From assembly GCA_050050615.1 (NCBI GenBank), contig JASFTV010000037.1, forward strand, positions 1 through 16,642: 16,642 nucleotides of DNA, given 5' to 3'. This DNA comes from JASFTV01 sp050050615. Its GTDB lineage: Bacteria; Desulfobacterota; DSM-4660; Desulfatiglandales; HGW-15. Position numbers and translations under genes: made by a program. Below, in pieces: positions 1 to 7,966 of the stretch. Within the stretch, counting starts at the first letter, position 1. The number at the start of each line of letters is the position of its first letter. The notes under the pieces were generated by a model, which saw only the letters and a list, made by a program, of their open reading frames with translations, made no database searches and was not told the DNA's origin.

Positions 1-2
1 CT

Positions 3-25
3 GCCCTGTGGAATCCCCACAGGGC
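3..25 (-). terminator. Candidate terminator hairpin after the UPF0261 gene
   Basis: Bases 3-11 (GCCCTGTGG) are perfectly complementary to 17-25 (CCACAGGGC) around a 5-base loop, giving a 9-bp GC-rich stem 22 bases beyond the UPF0261 stop codon. The gene reads on the minus strand, so any U-tract would lie left of base 1, outside the window. The hairpin is seen directly; its role as terminator of the peptidase-ubiD-UPF0261 operon is inferred. Confidence 0.5.
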
Positions 26-47
26 GACTCCTTTGGCCGCAGATTGT

Positions 48-1253
48 TTACTTCCGGAGCATTGCATCCATGAGGACAGCGGCAATCTTCGCAAATGATG
101 GGTCATTGATATGCAGATCTACCACCTTCATTTCGATCCGGGGGTCCAGTTCCTGGCTAAACGCTTCTATGAAGAGATCTCTCATCGCAGGATCATGTAA
201 TGGTCCACCTTCGTGATCAGCCTCTGACCAGCCTCTCGTAGGAATAAGTATCTTGGTCGTTTCAGGGGCCCGATTGACCTTTTCCACAATCTGAGTTGCA
301 AGATATCGGGTCTCTTCCTTGTCTAGCCGGATTGCGGAGCGAAAATCGTAGAAGAATATTTTGCGGTTTTGAAGTTCATCTGGAATATCATGGCGGGTGA
401 ACTCCAGCACAGCGCAATCCAGCCCTCCCGGTACGACCAGGCGGGGGATGGCGCGTCCTGGAGCAGGTTCCAATCTTTCAGGTCCGATCCCCGCACAGTA
501 ACCGCCTTTCAGTTCATCGGCCAGTTCATGGGTGGCTAGATCCAGAATGCCGTCCAAATGCCCCTCCCTGGCCAGTTCCTCCATGGCCATACCGCCCGTG
601 CCATTGGCATGAAATGCGATGACCTCGTAGCCCATGGATTCCAGGCGTTTCTTGACCGCCTCAGCGGCAGGGGTAATAAAACCGAACATGGTTAGAGCAA
701 TGCGTTTCTTTTGCTCTTTGGGCTTCCAGCCGCTTTCAACCATGCCGCAAATAGCGCCGGCCGCCTTGTCGAGGATGTTTCCAAGGATGCTGTTTATACC
801 CAAAATGTCTGCCACACTATGCATCATGGTGATATCCTTCGTTCCTACAATGTCGGCCATATTGCGGGATGCCACAGTGGAGACCATGACTTTAGGGACA
901 CCCAAGGGGAGAACACGCATAATGCTCGTGCCAAGGTGCGTGCCTGTGCCTCCACCGGCGGAAATGATGCCGCAGATTTCTCCCTTTTCATAAAGTGCTC
1001 GGATCAATTCTTGTGCGCTTCGGAGGATGACCTCAATGGCCTCGTCTCTGCTTTTGGAACTTGACTTGGCGTCTCTGTTTATTTTTTCGTATAGATCCAC
1101 ATCTGGAACAAAAGGGGAGGGGGCTTTGGTGCCAATGTTGATGGTCAGGGTCCGGAAACCTCTACACTCTATGCGTTCCTTTAGAAAAAGATACTCATCT
1201 CCCTTTGAGTCGAAAGTCCCTACGATAGCGATAGCACGATCCTGTTTCATCAT
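48..1253 (-). CDS. UPF0261 / Tm-1-like ATP-binding domain protein
   Basis: This 401-residue protein belongs to the UPF0261/Tm-1-like family. The family is named after the N-terminal domain of the tomato Tm-1 virus-resistance protein, which binds ATP; the bacterial reaction is not established. The family's opening motif (IVGTFDSKGDEYLFL, about residues 10-24) and a glycine-rich loop (SAGGGTGTHLGTSIMR, about residues 98-113) are clear, and the length is typical of the bacterial family. No signal peptide or membrane segment is visible, so it is cytosolic. Two ATGs lie side by side at 1253 and 1250. The AGGAG site is only 2 bases from the first and 5 from the second, so the second is the likelier start. 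It is the last gene of a minus-strand group, 102 bases after ubiD, with a hairpin beyond it. Co-location with ubiD suggests a role in the same acid metabolism, but that is inference. Confidence 0.85.
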   Translation of the reverse strand: MMKQDRAIAIVGTFDSKGDEYLFLKERIECRGFRTLTINIGTKAPSPFVPDVDLYEKINRDAKSSSKSRDEAIEVILRSAQELIRALYEKGEICGIISAGGGTGTHLGTSIMRVLPLGVPKVMVSTVASRNMADIVGTKDITMMHSVADILGINSILGNILDKAAGAICGMVESGWKPKEQKKRIALTMFGFITPAAEAVKKRLESMGYEVIAFHANGTGGMAMEELAREGHLDGILDLATHELADELKGGYCAGIGPERLEPAPGRAIPRLVVPGGLDCAVLEFTRHDIPDELQNRKIFFYDFRSAIRLDKEETRYLATQIVEKVNRAPETTKILIPTRGWSEADHEGGPLHDPAMRDLFIEAFSQELDPRIEMKVVDLHINDPSFAKIAAVLMDAMLRK

Positions 1254-1355
1254 CTCTCCTGGCCGGTTTTCTGCAAGCCGGACAGTGGCCTCTTGAAGGG
1301 GGGCTCCCAGGCAGGGTGACGGCCTCGGACCTTCTTTGAGAGCCCCGTCATTCCA

Positions 1356-2762
1356 TCAATCCTTAAATCCCAGTTCTGTCCACCTGGCCTCCACTCTCTT
1401 GATCATGTCAGGATCAAGCTGAATGGGCACAGGTTTCTCCTTCCAGTCGTAGGGGATCGTCGCATCCATGAGGAGCCGACCTGTGATATCTCTCTGGCCA
1501 ATGGGAAGGGAGGGATCCAAAGGTGTGGATCTGCCCCGCTTGATGATTTGGGATCGGTTCGGTTGGAACCTGAAGGCCAGGGCGTACATGACCCGCGGAA
1601 TATCCCAGGGGTCAATATCATCGTCCACAACGATGACCGTCTTGAGGCCGTAAGCCCCCATCTCCGTAGAGACGGCTGCGGTTAGGACCTGATCCGCGTG
1701 GCCCGGATACATCTGCTTCACGGAAATGATGGCTATGAACCTTCCCGCAGCCTCAGGGGGGCAGTACACGGCCTTGATGCCGGGAATCCTCATGTCCACG
1801 AGCTGCTGCCACAAGGTGGCGCCATAGGCCAAGGCCAGGGTCATGTGGGTGTCGGTGACGGCCCGGCCCACGGTGGTGGACATGAAGATGGGCTTGTTTC
1901 GATGGGTCACGCAGTTGACCTTGATAAAATTCCGGGGATTGGTGCCGACCCCTGAATAGTAGCCCGTATATTCGCCAAAGGGCCCTTCATCATTGAAGGC
2001 ATCAGCATCCACCTCGCCCTCCACGACAATCTCCGAGCCAGCAGGCACGATCAGGTCATTGGTCTCGCACTTCACCACATCGATAGGCTCGCCCCGAATG
2101 GAGCCCGCCAGATCGTATTCAGAGGTAAAGGCGGACAGTCTGGATGCGCCCATGAGGAATATGAGCGGATCGCATCCCACCACCACGGCAACGGGCATGG
2201 GCTTGCCCATGGCCTGGTACTTCTTGAGCATGATGTCCGCGTGCTTTCCCTTGATGAACTGGGTCCCCAAGATATTCTTGTCCAGGAGCTGGAGCCGGTA
2301 GGTTCCGACGTTGACCCAGTCTGAGTCCGGGTCCTTGGTGATCACGACATGGGCTGTCCCAAAATATCGGCCCCCGTCCAGAGGAAAAAATTTGGGGACG
2401 GGAAATTTGAAGAGGTCCACCTCGTCGCCCATCATTTTGTTTTCCTTGCATGGCCCCGTGTCTACCACTTTGGGCGGGATCGCCCTCTTCCCCTTTTCCA
2501 CCCATTCCTCCATGAGGTCGACCAGGGTGGAGGTCTTGGGCATGCCCATGATGATGGCGAGCCTCTCTGTGGTGGTGCAGGTGCTGGTGATGAGCGGTGT
2601 ATCATAGTCCTTCACGTTCTCAAATAGGAGAGCAGGTCCCTTTTTTTCCTCATTGAGCTTGGCAATGTGGGAGAGCTCGAGGTCCCAGTTCACCTCCGCC
2701 TTGATCCTGTGAAGAACGCCCTCCTCTTCGCATTTGGCAATATAGTCCCTCAAATCTTTCAT
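1356..2762 (-). CDS. UbiD-family prenylated-FMN-dependent decarboxylase
   Basis: This 468-residue protein is a UbiD-type (de)carboxylase. The family removes or adds CO2 on aromatic or alpha,beta-unsaturated acids using prenylated FMN. The active-site set is present: N151 and R156 in NVGTYRLQ match the metal and prFMN contact, and E259 and E264 in DEGPFGEYTGYYS give the family's Glu-5-Glu pair, completing the R-E-E triad. Length is normal and no membrane segment is seen. Translation is well set: GGGAGG lies 8 bases before the ATG. No UbiX prenyltransferase is in the window, so the cofactor must come from elsewhere. It sits between an M24 peptidase and a UPF0261 protein, all on the same strand. 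The substrate cannot be read from the sequence. Ubiquinone synthesis is unlikely given this context; a phenolic or aryl acid in anaerobic catabolism is a guess. Confidence 0.92.
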   Translation of the reverse strand: MKDLRDYIAKCEEEGVLHRIKAEVNWDLELSHIAKLNEEKKGPALLFENVKDYDTPLITSTCTTTERLAIIMGMPKTSTLVDLMEEWVEKGKRAIPPKVVDTGPCKENKMMGDEVDLFKFPVPKFFPLDGGRYFGTAHVVITKDPDSDWVNVGTYRLQLLDKNILGTQFIKGKHADIMLKKYQAMGKPMPVAVVVGCDPLIFLMGASRLSAFTSEYDLAGSIRGEPIDVVKCETNDLIVPAGSEIVVEGEVDADAFNDEGPFGEYTGYYSGVGTNPRNFIKVNCVTHRNKPIFMSTTVGRAVTDTHMTLALAYGATLWQQLVDMRIPGIKAVYCPPEAAGRFIAIISVKQMYPGHADQVLTAAVSTEMGAYGLKTVIVVDDDIDPWDIPRVMYALAFRFQPNRSQIIKRGRSTPLDPSLPIGQRDITGRLLMDATIPYDWKEKPVPIQLDPDMIKRVEARWTELGFKD

Positions 2763-2831
2763 TGAATATACCTCCCTTTGAAAAACATGAATGAAACATT
2801 AACCCTTTACGTGCCCTGGCTTTCACCAGGT

Positions 2832-2875
2832 CTCACTCGCCTTCGCGCGAATGTCCCTCGGCTTGCCCGGGGGAG
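2832..2875 (+). repeat. Dispersed hairpin repeat, copy 1
   Basis: This 44-base block begins with the same 15 bases (CTCACTCGCCTTCGC) as a block at 10683. In both copies a 7-base spacer ending in ATG leads directly into an 8-bp hairpin. Here the hairpin is TCCCTCGG / CCGGGGGA at 2854-2861 and 2867-2874 with a 5-base loop and one G-T wobble. It sits in the 157-base gap between ubiD and the peptidase gene. The repeat is seen directly; its nature (REP-like or a small non-autonomous element) is inferred. Confidence 0.6.
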
Positions 2876-2919
2876 CTTCTCCTTTCGTGGGCAAACCTCT
2901 TCGCTATGAGTGATATTCG

Positions 2920-4110
2920 CTATGGGACAGCAACAATGTCGTCCGGAAAACGATTCAGCTTTTCCATCCCCTTGCCCGTGACCACAAAAGTATTCTCGAT
3001 CCCGACGACCCCTTCTCCTGGAAAAATGAATTTGGGTTCCAGGGCGATGATCATCCCTTTTTCCAGGACGTGTTCAGAGCGTTTGCCAATGATCGGCCAT
3101 TCGTCCAGTTCCAAACCTAAGCCGTGACCCACGAAGGGCACCGGCTCGGGATAGCCCATAAAGCCTTCAAATATCCCCGCCTTCTCAACGATCCCTGAGG
3201 CAAGATCATAAAGGTCCTTTGCTTTGGCACCCGGTTTGCCTTGCTGAGCGACAGCCTGTTGGACTTGGCGCATCACCTCGTGGGCCCGGTAATATTTCTC
3301 AGGGAGTTCTCCCTTGGAAAAGATTCGGCTTTGATCACTGATGTAGCCTTCCACATTGGAGGTATAGTCCACCAGTATCGGTTCATGGGGTTCTATCTTG
3401 GCATGCCCCGCTCCTTGAGATAGGTAAGGGCCAGGGCCATAGCCGCCTGTAGGGCCGGGTGAGGCGCTCGGGACAGCGCCACTGGGTCCGGCCATAATGT
3501 GCCCGTAAACGGCTTCCATGTTGAAGCCCCGCATGCGACTGAGACCCGGATGCCCGTGCCGTCTATAGAAAGCCTCTGCTCTGAGGGCCAGATCGATTTC
3601 GGTCTCTGACTCCCTTAAGAAGTCAGGAACTTGTTCAAACAGTCTATCGGCAATCTCAGCAGCTTTTTTGAGACAGGCGATCTCATATGAGGATTTCACC
3701 ATGCGAACAGACCTTAGGAGGGTTGAGATATCCAGCATTTCTGAATCGGGAAACTGCTTCTGATAAGCTAGAAATAAATTGACGGGAAGGATATCCAATT
3801 CCAAGCCCAGCCTGCTGATTTTCTTGCCGCTATGATTTTTCATGGACTCGGCCATCTGCGAAAGGCTTGTTAGTCGAATAATATGATCTATCTCAGTGTC
3901 TTGAATAGCCCTTTCATAGCTTTTTCGCACCATGAGGAGAGGCTGATCGGACGCAGGAACAAACAAAACGGCGTTCTGGTCCGTGCCTGTGAGATAGTAG
4001 AGGTCAATCTTGTGCACCACAAGTGCCCCGTCGATGCCCTGTTCTATGAGGAGGTGCTGAAACCGGTCTATCCTTTCCCTGAATTCTTCGGCAATAGATG
4101 ATTCACGCAT
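2920..4110 (-). CDS. M24-family Xaa-Pro peptidase / creatinase-like hydrolase
   Basis: This 396-residue cytosolic protein has the two-domain layout of prolidases, aminopeptidase P and creatinases: an N-terminal domain (about 1-135) and a C-terminal pita-bread metal domain (about 140-396). All five expected di-metal ligands are present: D248 (VDYTS), D259 (YISDQSR), H329 (VGHGLGL), E358 (ALEPK) and E372 (GIENTF). Metal-dependent hydrolysis of an Xaa-Pro or similar amide bond is therefore likely, though creatinase-like members of this family act on small molecules. The start has AGGAG three bases upstream, and a TATAAT box lies about 50 bases further up. It is probably the first gene of the group with ubiD and the UPF0261 gene. 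The 157-base gap to ubiD, which carries a hairpin repeat, may weaken the transcriptional link. Confidence 0.88.
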   Translation of the reverse strand: MRESSIAEEFRERIDRFQHLLIEQGIDGALVVHKIDLYYLTGTDQNAVLFVPASDQPLLMVRKSYERAIQDTEIDHIIRLTSLSQMAESMKNHSGKKISRLGLELDILPVNLFLAYQKQFPDSEMLDISTLLRSVRMVKSSYEIACLKKAAEIADRLFEQVPDFLRESETEIDLALRAEAFYRRHGHPGLSRMRGFNMEAVYGHIMAGPSGAVPSASPGPTGGYGPGPYLSQGAGHAKIEPHEPILVDYTSNVEGYISDQSRIFSKGELPEKYYRAHEVMRQVQQAVAQQGKPGAKAKDLYDLASGIVEKAGIFEGFMGYPEPVPFVGHGLGLELDEWPIIGKRSEHVLEKGMIIALEPKFIFPGEGVVGIENTFVVTGKGMEKLNRFPDDIVAVP

Positions 4111-4134
4111 AATCTCCTAAATCTCCCAAACCCC

Positions 4135-4164
4135 TTGACTTAGCAAAGGAAAATTCATTATAGG
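4135..4164 (+). promoter_or_regulatory. Candidate sigma-70 promoter for nadA
   Basis: TTGACT at 4135-4140 and TATAGG at 4159-4164 are separated by 18 bases, matching 5 of 6 and 4 of 6 consensus bases. The start site would fall near 4171, leaving a leader of about 120 bases before the nadA ATG. It is assigned by motif only. Confidence 0.4.
4157..4162 (-). promoter_or_regulatory. -10 box for the peptidase-ubiD operon
   Basis: Read on the minus strand this is a perfect TATAAT, about 47 bases before the peptidase ATG, predicting a leader of roughly 40 bases. No good -35 hexamer is found at 16-18 bases; the nearest TTG is about 21 bases away. The site overlaps the proposed nadA promoter on the other strand, so the two may compete. 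It is assigned by motif only. Confidence 0.4.
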
Positions 4165-4185
4165 GTAAGTTTATTGGAAATTTCA

Positions 4186-4252
4186 GCAATGTTGCCTGCA
4201 ACTCGCCTTCCGCCACCTAGGGTTATCCTGAAATAATGGCCTGCTGCGGAAG
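4186..4252 (+). promoter_or_regulatory. Structured nadA leader with alternating GCAA/TTGC box
   Basis: The leader holds GCAA-TG-TTGC-CT-GCAA at 4186-4201, in which each half-site is complementary to the next (GTTGC/GCAAC at 4191-4202). It also holds a 7-bp pairing CTTCCGC (4207-4213) with GCGGAAG (4246-4252) around 32 bases. The first could be an operator just after the start site; the second could be an RNA stem. Both are seen directly. Regulation is inferred, and I do not recognise a known NAD riboswitch. Confidence 0.35.
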
Positions 4253-4293
4253 ACACCTGAATAAAGAGACCAGATAGGGAGCTTTTATAACTC

Positions 4294-5256
4294 ATGAAAC
4301 ACGATGAGCGCAATAGCAAAGACCTTCAGCGGAAGATAAGGGCTCTTCTCAAGGAAAAGAAGGCGATTCTGCTCGCCCACAATTATCAGAAACCAGAAGT
4401 GCAGGAGGTGGCCGATCTTTGCGGCGACTCCCTCGAACTGTCCATGAAGGCATCCCAGACGGATGCTGAGGTGATTGTCTTTTGTGGTGTGCATTTCATG
4501 GCTGAAACGGCCTCAATCCTCTCTCCTGACAAAACGGTGGTGCTCCCGGTCAGGACAGCCGGATGTGCCATGGCTGACATGATCAATGCTGAAGCATTGA
4601 GAAAAAGGAAGCAGGAAATGCCGCGCGCTGTTGTCGTGAGCTACGTGAATACCACGGCGGAGGTTAAGGCAGAGAGCGACATATGCTGTACTTCAGCAAA
4701 TGCCGTCCAGGTGGTCAACGCCATTGATCCCGACAAGAAGATTCTGATGACGCCGGACAAGAATCTCGCCCAATATACCGAGAAACAGACGGGAAGAGAT
4801 ATCGCTCACTGGGAAGGCTTTTGTTTTGTTCACAACAATCTCACGGTGACCCAAGTCGAAAAGCGGAGGGCGGCCCATCCTGACGCCCTTTTTTTGGCCC
4901 ATCCTGAATGTCCGCCCGACGTCCTCGAGTTGGCTGATGAGATCAAGAGCACCTCGGGAATGATCGCCTATGCCAGCCAGTCGAATCGAAAGGCATTTAT
5001 TATCGGGACAGAAACCGGTATCCTCTATCCCCTCTCCAAGGCGAATCCTGACAAAGTCTTTATTCCGGCTGACCCCGGCATGATCTGCCCGGACATGAAA
5101 AAGACGGGTTTGACGGAGATCTTGCAGGCGCTCGAAGCGATGGAACCGGTGGTGAAGGTTCCGGAAGATATCCGAATCCCTGCGAAAAGCGCTGTTGACC
5201 GGATGCTTGCCATCCCGGGCAATGGCTATTTCGTTTTCCAAAAGAGGTCCCCATGA
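4294..5256 (+). CDS. nadA: Quinolinate synthase NadA
   Basis: NadA condenses iminoaspartate (made from aspartate by NadB) with dihydroxyacetone phosphate to give quinolinate, the precursor of NAD; it is a cytosolic, oxygen-sensitive enzyme. The 320-residue length suits the short NadA type. The three [4Fe-4S] ligands are visible as C91 (AGCAMADM), C177 (WEGFCFVH) and C265 (GMICPDMKK), with spacings of 86 and 88 residues as in characterised NadA proteins. Other family marks are LAHNYQKPEVQEVAD, CGVHFMAETA and HPECPPDV. The best ribosome site, AGGGAG, is 12 bases before the ATG, which is long, but no better start is seen. Neither nadB nor nadC is nearby. A PLP decarboxylase gene follows after about 35 bases and is probably co-transcribed. 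Confidence 0.96.
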   Translation: MKHDERNSKDLQRKIRALLKEKKAILLAHNYQKPEVQEVADLCGDSLELSMKASQTDAEVIVFCGVHFMAETASILSPDKTVVLPVRTAGCAMADMINAEALRKRKQEMPRAVVVSYVNTTAEVKAESDICCTSANAVQVVNAIDPDKKILMTPDKNLAQYTEKQTGRDIAHWEGFCFVHNNLTVTQVEKRRAAHPDALFLAHPECPPDVLELADEIKSTSGMIAYASQSNRKAFIIGTETGILYPLSKANPDKVFIPADPGMICPDMKKTGLTEILQALEAMEPVVKVPEDIRIPAKSAVDRMLAIPGNGYFVFQKRSP

Positions 5257-5290
5257 CCCGGCGAAACCAGCAAATCGTTCTTGGAGAAGA

Positions 5291-7015
5291 ATGGGAAGAT
5301 GTATGAGTCCACACAAGAAGCCGATTAAGGCCAATCTCGATTATCTCCGCAAACTGTTTATCATGCCGGATTCCCCGGATAAGTTTATTGAATTCGGACA
5401 TGAACTTCTTGAGATGATCCATGATTTCTTCAAGGAAAAGGGAGGCATCCACAGCAGTATCACCCTGCCGGAACTCAGCAGAATATTCAACCAGACAGCC
5501 GTTCCTACGGATCCCCACCTCATTAAAGATGTGCTTTCAGAGATAAAAGAGAAGGTGACCGCCCACTCTGTCAAGGTTGGTAATCCCTACTACATAGGAC
5601 ACATGACGAGTGCCATTCCATATTTCATGATTCTGCTCGAAATGATTATCGCAGCGTTAAATCAGAATCAGGTCAAGATAGAGACAGCCAAAGCTTCGAG
5701 CTTCGTGGAAAGGGAGTTGGTGGCCTGGTTTCATCGCCTGGTCTTCAACAAGCCAGAAAGCTATTACCAAAAGCATATCCAGAATCCCAGAGTGGCCCTT
5801 GGCAATGTCGCTTCTGACGGTACCCTTTCAAACCTGACAGGCTTCATGGTGGCGAGGGAAAAAGCTTTCCCGCCCGACGGAGATTTTCCAGGCGTCCGAA
5901 TGGCAGGCGTTGACCGTGCGCTAAGATACTACGGGTATACAAGGGGGGTCATCCTTGTTTCCGCAAGAGGGCATTACTCTATCAAGAAGGCGGCCAATCT
6001 GCTCGGGCTGGGCGAGGAGAATGTCCTGAACATACCGGTGGACAACAACCATCGTATAGACGTCAAGAGGCTCTATCAAAGAGTAAAGTCCTTAAAGGAA
6101 AAGGGAGGAAAGGAGAAGACAAAAATTGTAGCCATCGTAGGGATCGCCGGTACGACTGAAACAGGAAATGTGGACAATCTCGAGAAACTGGGTGAAATAT
6201 CCCTAAAGACCGGCGCCCACTTCCATGTCGATGCCTGCTGGGGTGGTTCCGCTTTGTTGGTGGATGCGTATCGTCCCATATTGAAAGGGATCGAAATGGC
6301 GGATTCCGTATCTATCGATGCTCATAAGTTGCTTTATTGCCCCATGACGTTGAGCCTAGTCCTTTTCCGAAATGAAAAGGACCTAAATTACATTAAGCAG
6401 AGTTCCCAGTATGTGATCCGTCGGAATTCTGTGGATACAGGAAGGTTCACCGTTGAGGGCTCGCGGCCCTTCGCAACCCTGAAACCTTGGGCCTCTTTGA
6501 AGATCATTGGCCAGGAAGGTTATAGCCTCCTTTTTAAAAGCGCACGCAAAAATGCATTTACGCTGAAAGAAATCCTGGAGGGATGCGGCAATTTTGAAAC
6601 CCTGAATTCGCCAGAGCTCTTTATCCTCATTTATCGGTTCATTCCAAAGACTGTCAGGGAACAACTCCTTGAGTGGGGGAAAGAGAGGAAAGCGACGAGG
6701 AATAAGCTGAAGACAAAACAACTCGATAGACAGATCAGGAAGGTGAATCAGATGGTCAATGCTCTTAACATTAAGCTCCACAGAGCCCTGAGAAGGGATG
6801 ACACCACCTTCGTGTCAAGAACCACATTGGAGTCTACTCGCTATCGACCTCAAAACATCGTGGTACTTAGGGCTGTTCCCATCAATCCACTCACAAACAA
6901 GTCCATTCTGCAAGAAATTGTGGATACGCAGAATCGCATTGGACTGGGAATATGGGGGGAGTTTAAGTCTGCTTATCAGAGGTTTGTGAAAGAAGTGGTT
7001 TCAAATTCGGCATGA
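5291..7015 (+). CDS. Group II PLP-dependent decarboxylase, PanP-like (aspartate 1-decarboxylase candidate)
   Basis: This protein of about 574 residues is in the glutamate/aspartate/aromatic amino-acid decarboxylase family. Seen are the pyridine-binding aspartate and the PLP lysine in HVDACWGG...SIDAHKLLYCPM (about D314 and K346 of this start), and the substrate-side ASDGTLSNL loop. The C-terminal part (FVSRTTL, then VVLRAVPINPLTNKSIL) resembles my recollection of PanP-type proteins, which make beta-alanine from aspartate for CoA. A glutamate or other amino-acid substrate is not excluded. The frame stays open upstream into nadA, but homology starts near here. ATG 5291 has GGAG four bases before it, and ATG 5303 with GGGAAG is an equal alternative. 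About residues 450-500 form a charged, probably helical insert. The position right after nadA hints at shared use of aspartate, which is inference. Confidence 0.85.
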   Translation: MGRCMSPHKKPIKANLDYLRKLFIMPDSPDKFIEFGHELLEMIHDFFKEKGGIHSSITLPELSRIFNQTAVPTDPHLIKDVLSEIKEKVTAHSVKVGNPYYIGHMTSAIPYFMILLEMIIAALNQNQVKIETAKASSFVERELVAWFHRLVFNKPESYYQKHIQNPRVALGNVASDGTLSNLTGFMVAREKAFPPDGDFPGVRMAGVDRALRYYGYTRGVILVSARGHYSIKKAANLLGLGEENVLNIPVDNNHRIDVKRLYQRVKSLKEKGGKEKTKIVAIVGIAGTTETGNVDNLEKLGEISLKTGAHFHVDACWGGSALLVDAYRPILKGIEMADSVSIDAHKLLYCPMTLSLVLFRNEKDLNYIKQSSQYVIRRNSVDTGRFTVEGSRPFATLKPWASLKIIGQEGYSLLFKSARKNAFTLKEILEGCGNFETLNSPELFILIYRFIPKTVREQLLEWGKERKATRNKLKTKQLDRQIRKVNQMVNALNIKLHRALRRDDTTFVSRTTLESTRYRPQNIVVLRAVPINPLTNKSILQEIVDTQNRIGLGIWGEFKSAYQRFVKEVVSNSA

Positions 7016-7088
7016 GTTGGGGATGAGGTCTTCTGTAATTTCAACGTCGCATCGCATTCATAATCCATCGTTTGCGAAATCTTCACTG

Positions 7089-7109
7089 TCGAGAAGAAGA
7101 ACTTCTCGA
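7089..7109 (+). other. Perfect 8-bp hairpin between the decarboxylase gene and nudC
   Basis: TCGAGAAG (7089-7096) pairs perfectly with CTTCTCGA (7102-7109) around a 5-base loop, 38 bases before the nudC start. No T-tract follows, so it does not look like a classical intrinsic terminator. It could be an mRNA processing or stability element, or an inverted-repeat protein site. Confidence 0.45.
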
Positions 7110-7147
7110 AAGGGATGGCAATCTGGTCTTGAAAAAGGGAAATCTCA

Positions 7148-7966
7148 GTGCATTTCGTACCATCTGTTGTAGAAAAACCGGAAAATAAGGAACCCGCCTT
7201 TTGGTTTATCTTTTGTGACCGGAGACTGTTGGTTAAGGCAGGCGCGGGAGATCAAGCACTTATCCCCTGCGTCAGAGGCTTAGAGGCGCTAGATATCAAG
7301 CCTACACGCAGACTGTATTTGGGCACGCTGGGCAGGCGACCTTGCTATGCCGTGGAATGTGCTCTGGAGACTTCAGTCCCTGAAGGCATGAGTTTTCAGG
7401 GTCTACGACGGCTCTTGGGCCATCTGGAAGATGACTTGTTCTGGATAGCTGGACGGGCCAGACAGCTTGTGGATTGGGACCGCTCACACCAATATTGTGG
7501 CCAGTGCGGATCTCAGACCACAAACAAAACAGATGAGAGAGCGAAGGTCTGCCCCGAATGCGGTCTCATGACCTTTCCACGGATGTCGCCAGCGATTATC
7601 GTCGCTGTGGTGAAGGATAAAAAGATCCTTCTCGCACGCGCCTCTCGCTTTCCTTATGAAATGTACAGTGTTCTTGCGGGCTTTGTTGAACCGGGCGAAT
7701 CACTGGAAGCGTGTGTGAAGAGGGAGGTCAGGGAAGAAGTCGGCATCGAGGTGAAAAATATACGGTATTTTGGTAACCAGCCCTGGCCCTTTCCAAACTC
7801 ACTCATGGTTGCCTTTACGGCCGACTACGCCGCCGGTGAAATCCGTATTGACGAGACCGAGATTGTTGATGCAGGCTGGTTTTCAGCGAATAATTTTCCT
7901 CTCATACCAAGCAAAATCAGCATTGCGCGACACCTGATCGACTGGTTCGCAGAAAAGAACCGATAG
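7148..7966 (+). CDS. nudC: NADH pyrophosphatase NudC
   Basis: NudC hydrolyses NADH to NMNH and AMP, and in bacteria it can remove NAD caps from RNA; it is cytosolic and Mg-dependent. The 272-residue protein has the complete family layout. It has an N-terminal domain, a four-cysteine zinc ribbon (C117, C120, C135, C138), a Nudix box from GFVEPGES to REVREEVGI (178-200), and the NudC-specific QPWPFPNS motif (211-218) that separates it from other Nudix enzymes. The start is GTG, preceded by AAGGGA at a suitable distance. An intergenic hairpin separates it from the PLP decarboxylase gene by 132 bases, so it may be co-transcribed with nadA or have its own promoter. NAD synthesis (nadA) and NAD turnover genes thus lie in one group. 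Confidence 0.95.
   Translation: MHFVPSVVEKPENKEPAFWFIFCDRRLLVKAGAGDQALIPCVRGLEALDIKPTRRLYLGTLGRRPCYAVECALETSVPEGMSFQGLRRLLGHLEDDLFWIAGRARQLVDWDRSHQYCGQCGSQTTNKTDERAKVCPECGLMTFPRMSPAIIVAVVKDKKILLARASRFPYEMYSVLAGFVEPGESLEACVKREVREEVGIEVKNIRYFGNQPWPFPNSLMVAFTADYAAGEIRIDETEIVDAGWFSANNFPLIPSKISIARHLIDWFAEKNR

Noticed and set aside
4200..4216. A possible third copy of the hairpin repeat (ACTCGCCTTC followed by CGCCA)
   Set aside because: Only about ten bases match the head of the repeat and no RATG-plus-hairpin follows at the expected offset; it is better explained as part of the nadA leader stem.
5195..5290. A longer N-terminus for the PLP decarboxylase
   Set aside because: It would overlap the end of nadA by more than 60 bases, and family resemblance begins only after about residue 37 of that frame; ATGs at 5291 and 5303 have usable ribosome sites.
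4693..5334. A 213-codon open frame on the minus strand
   Set aside because: It is antisense to nadA and the start of the decarboxylase gene, both well supported, and has no family resemblance.
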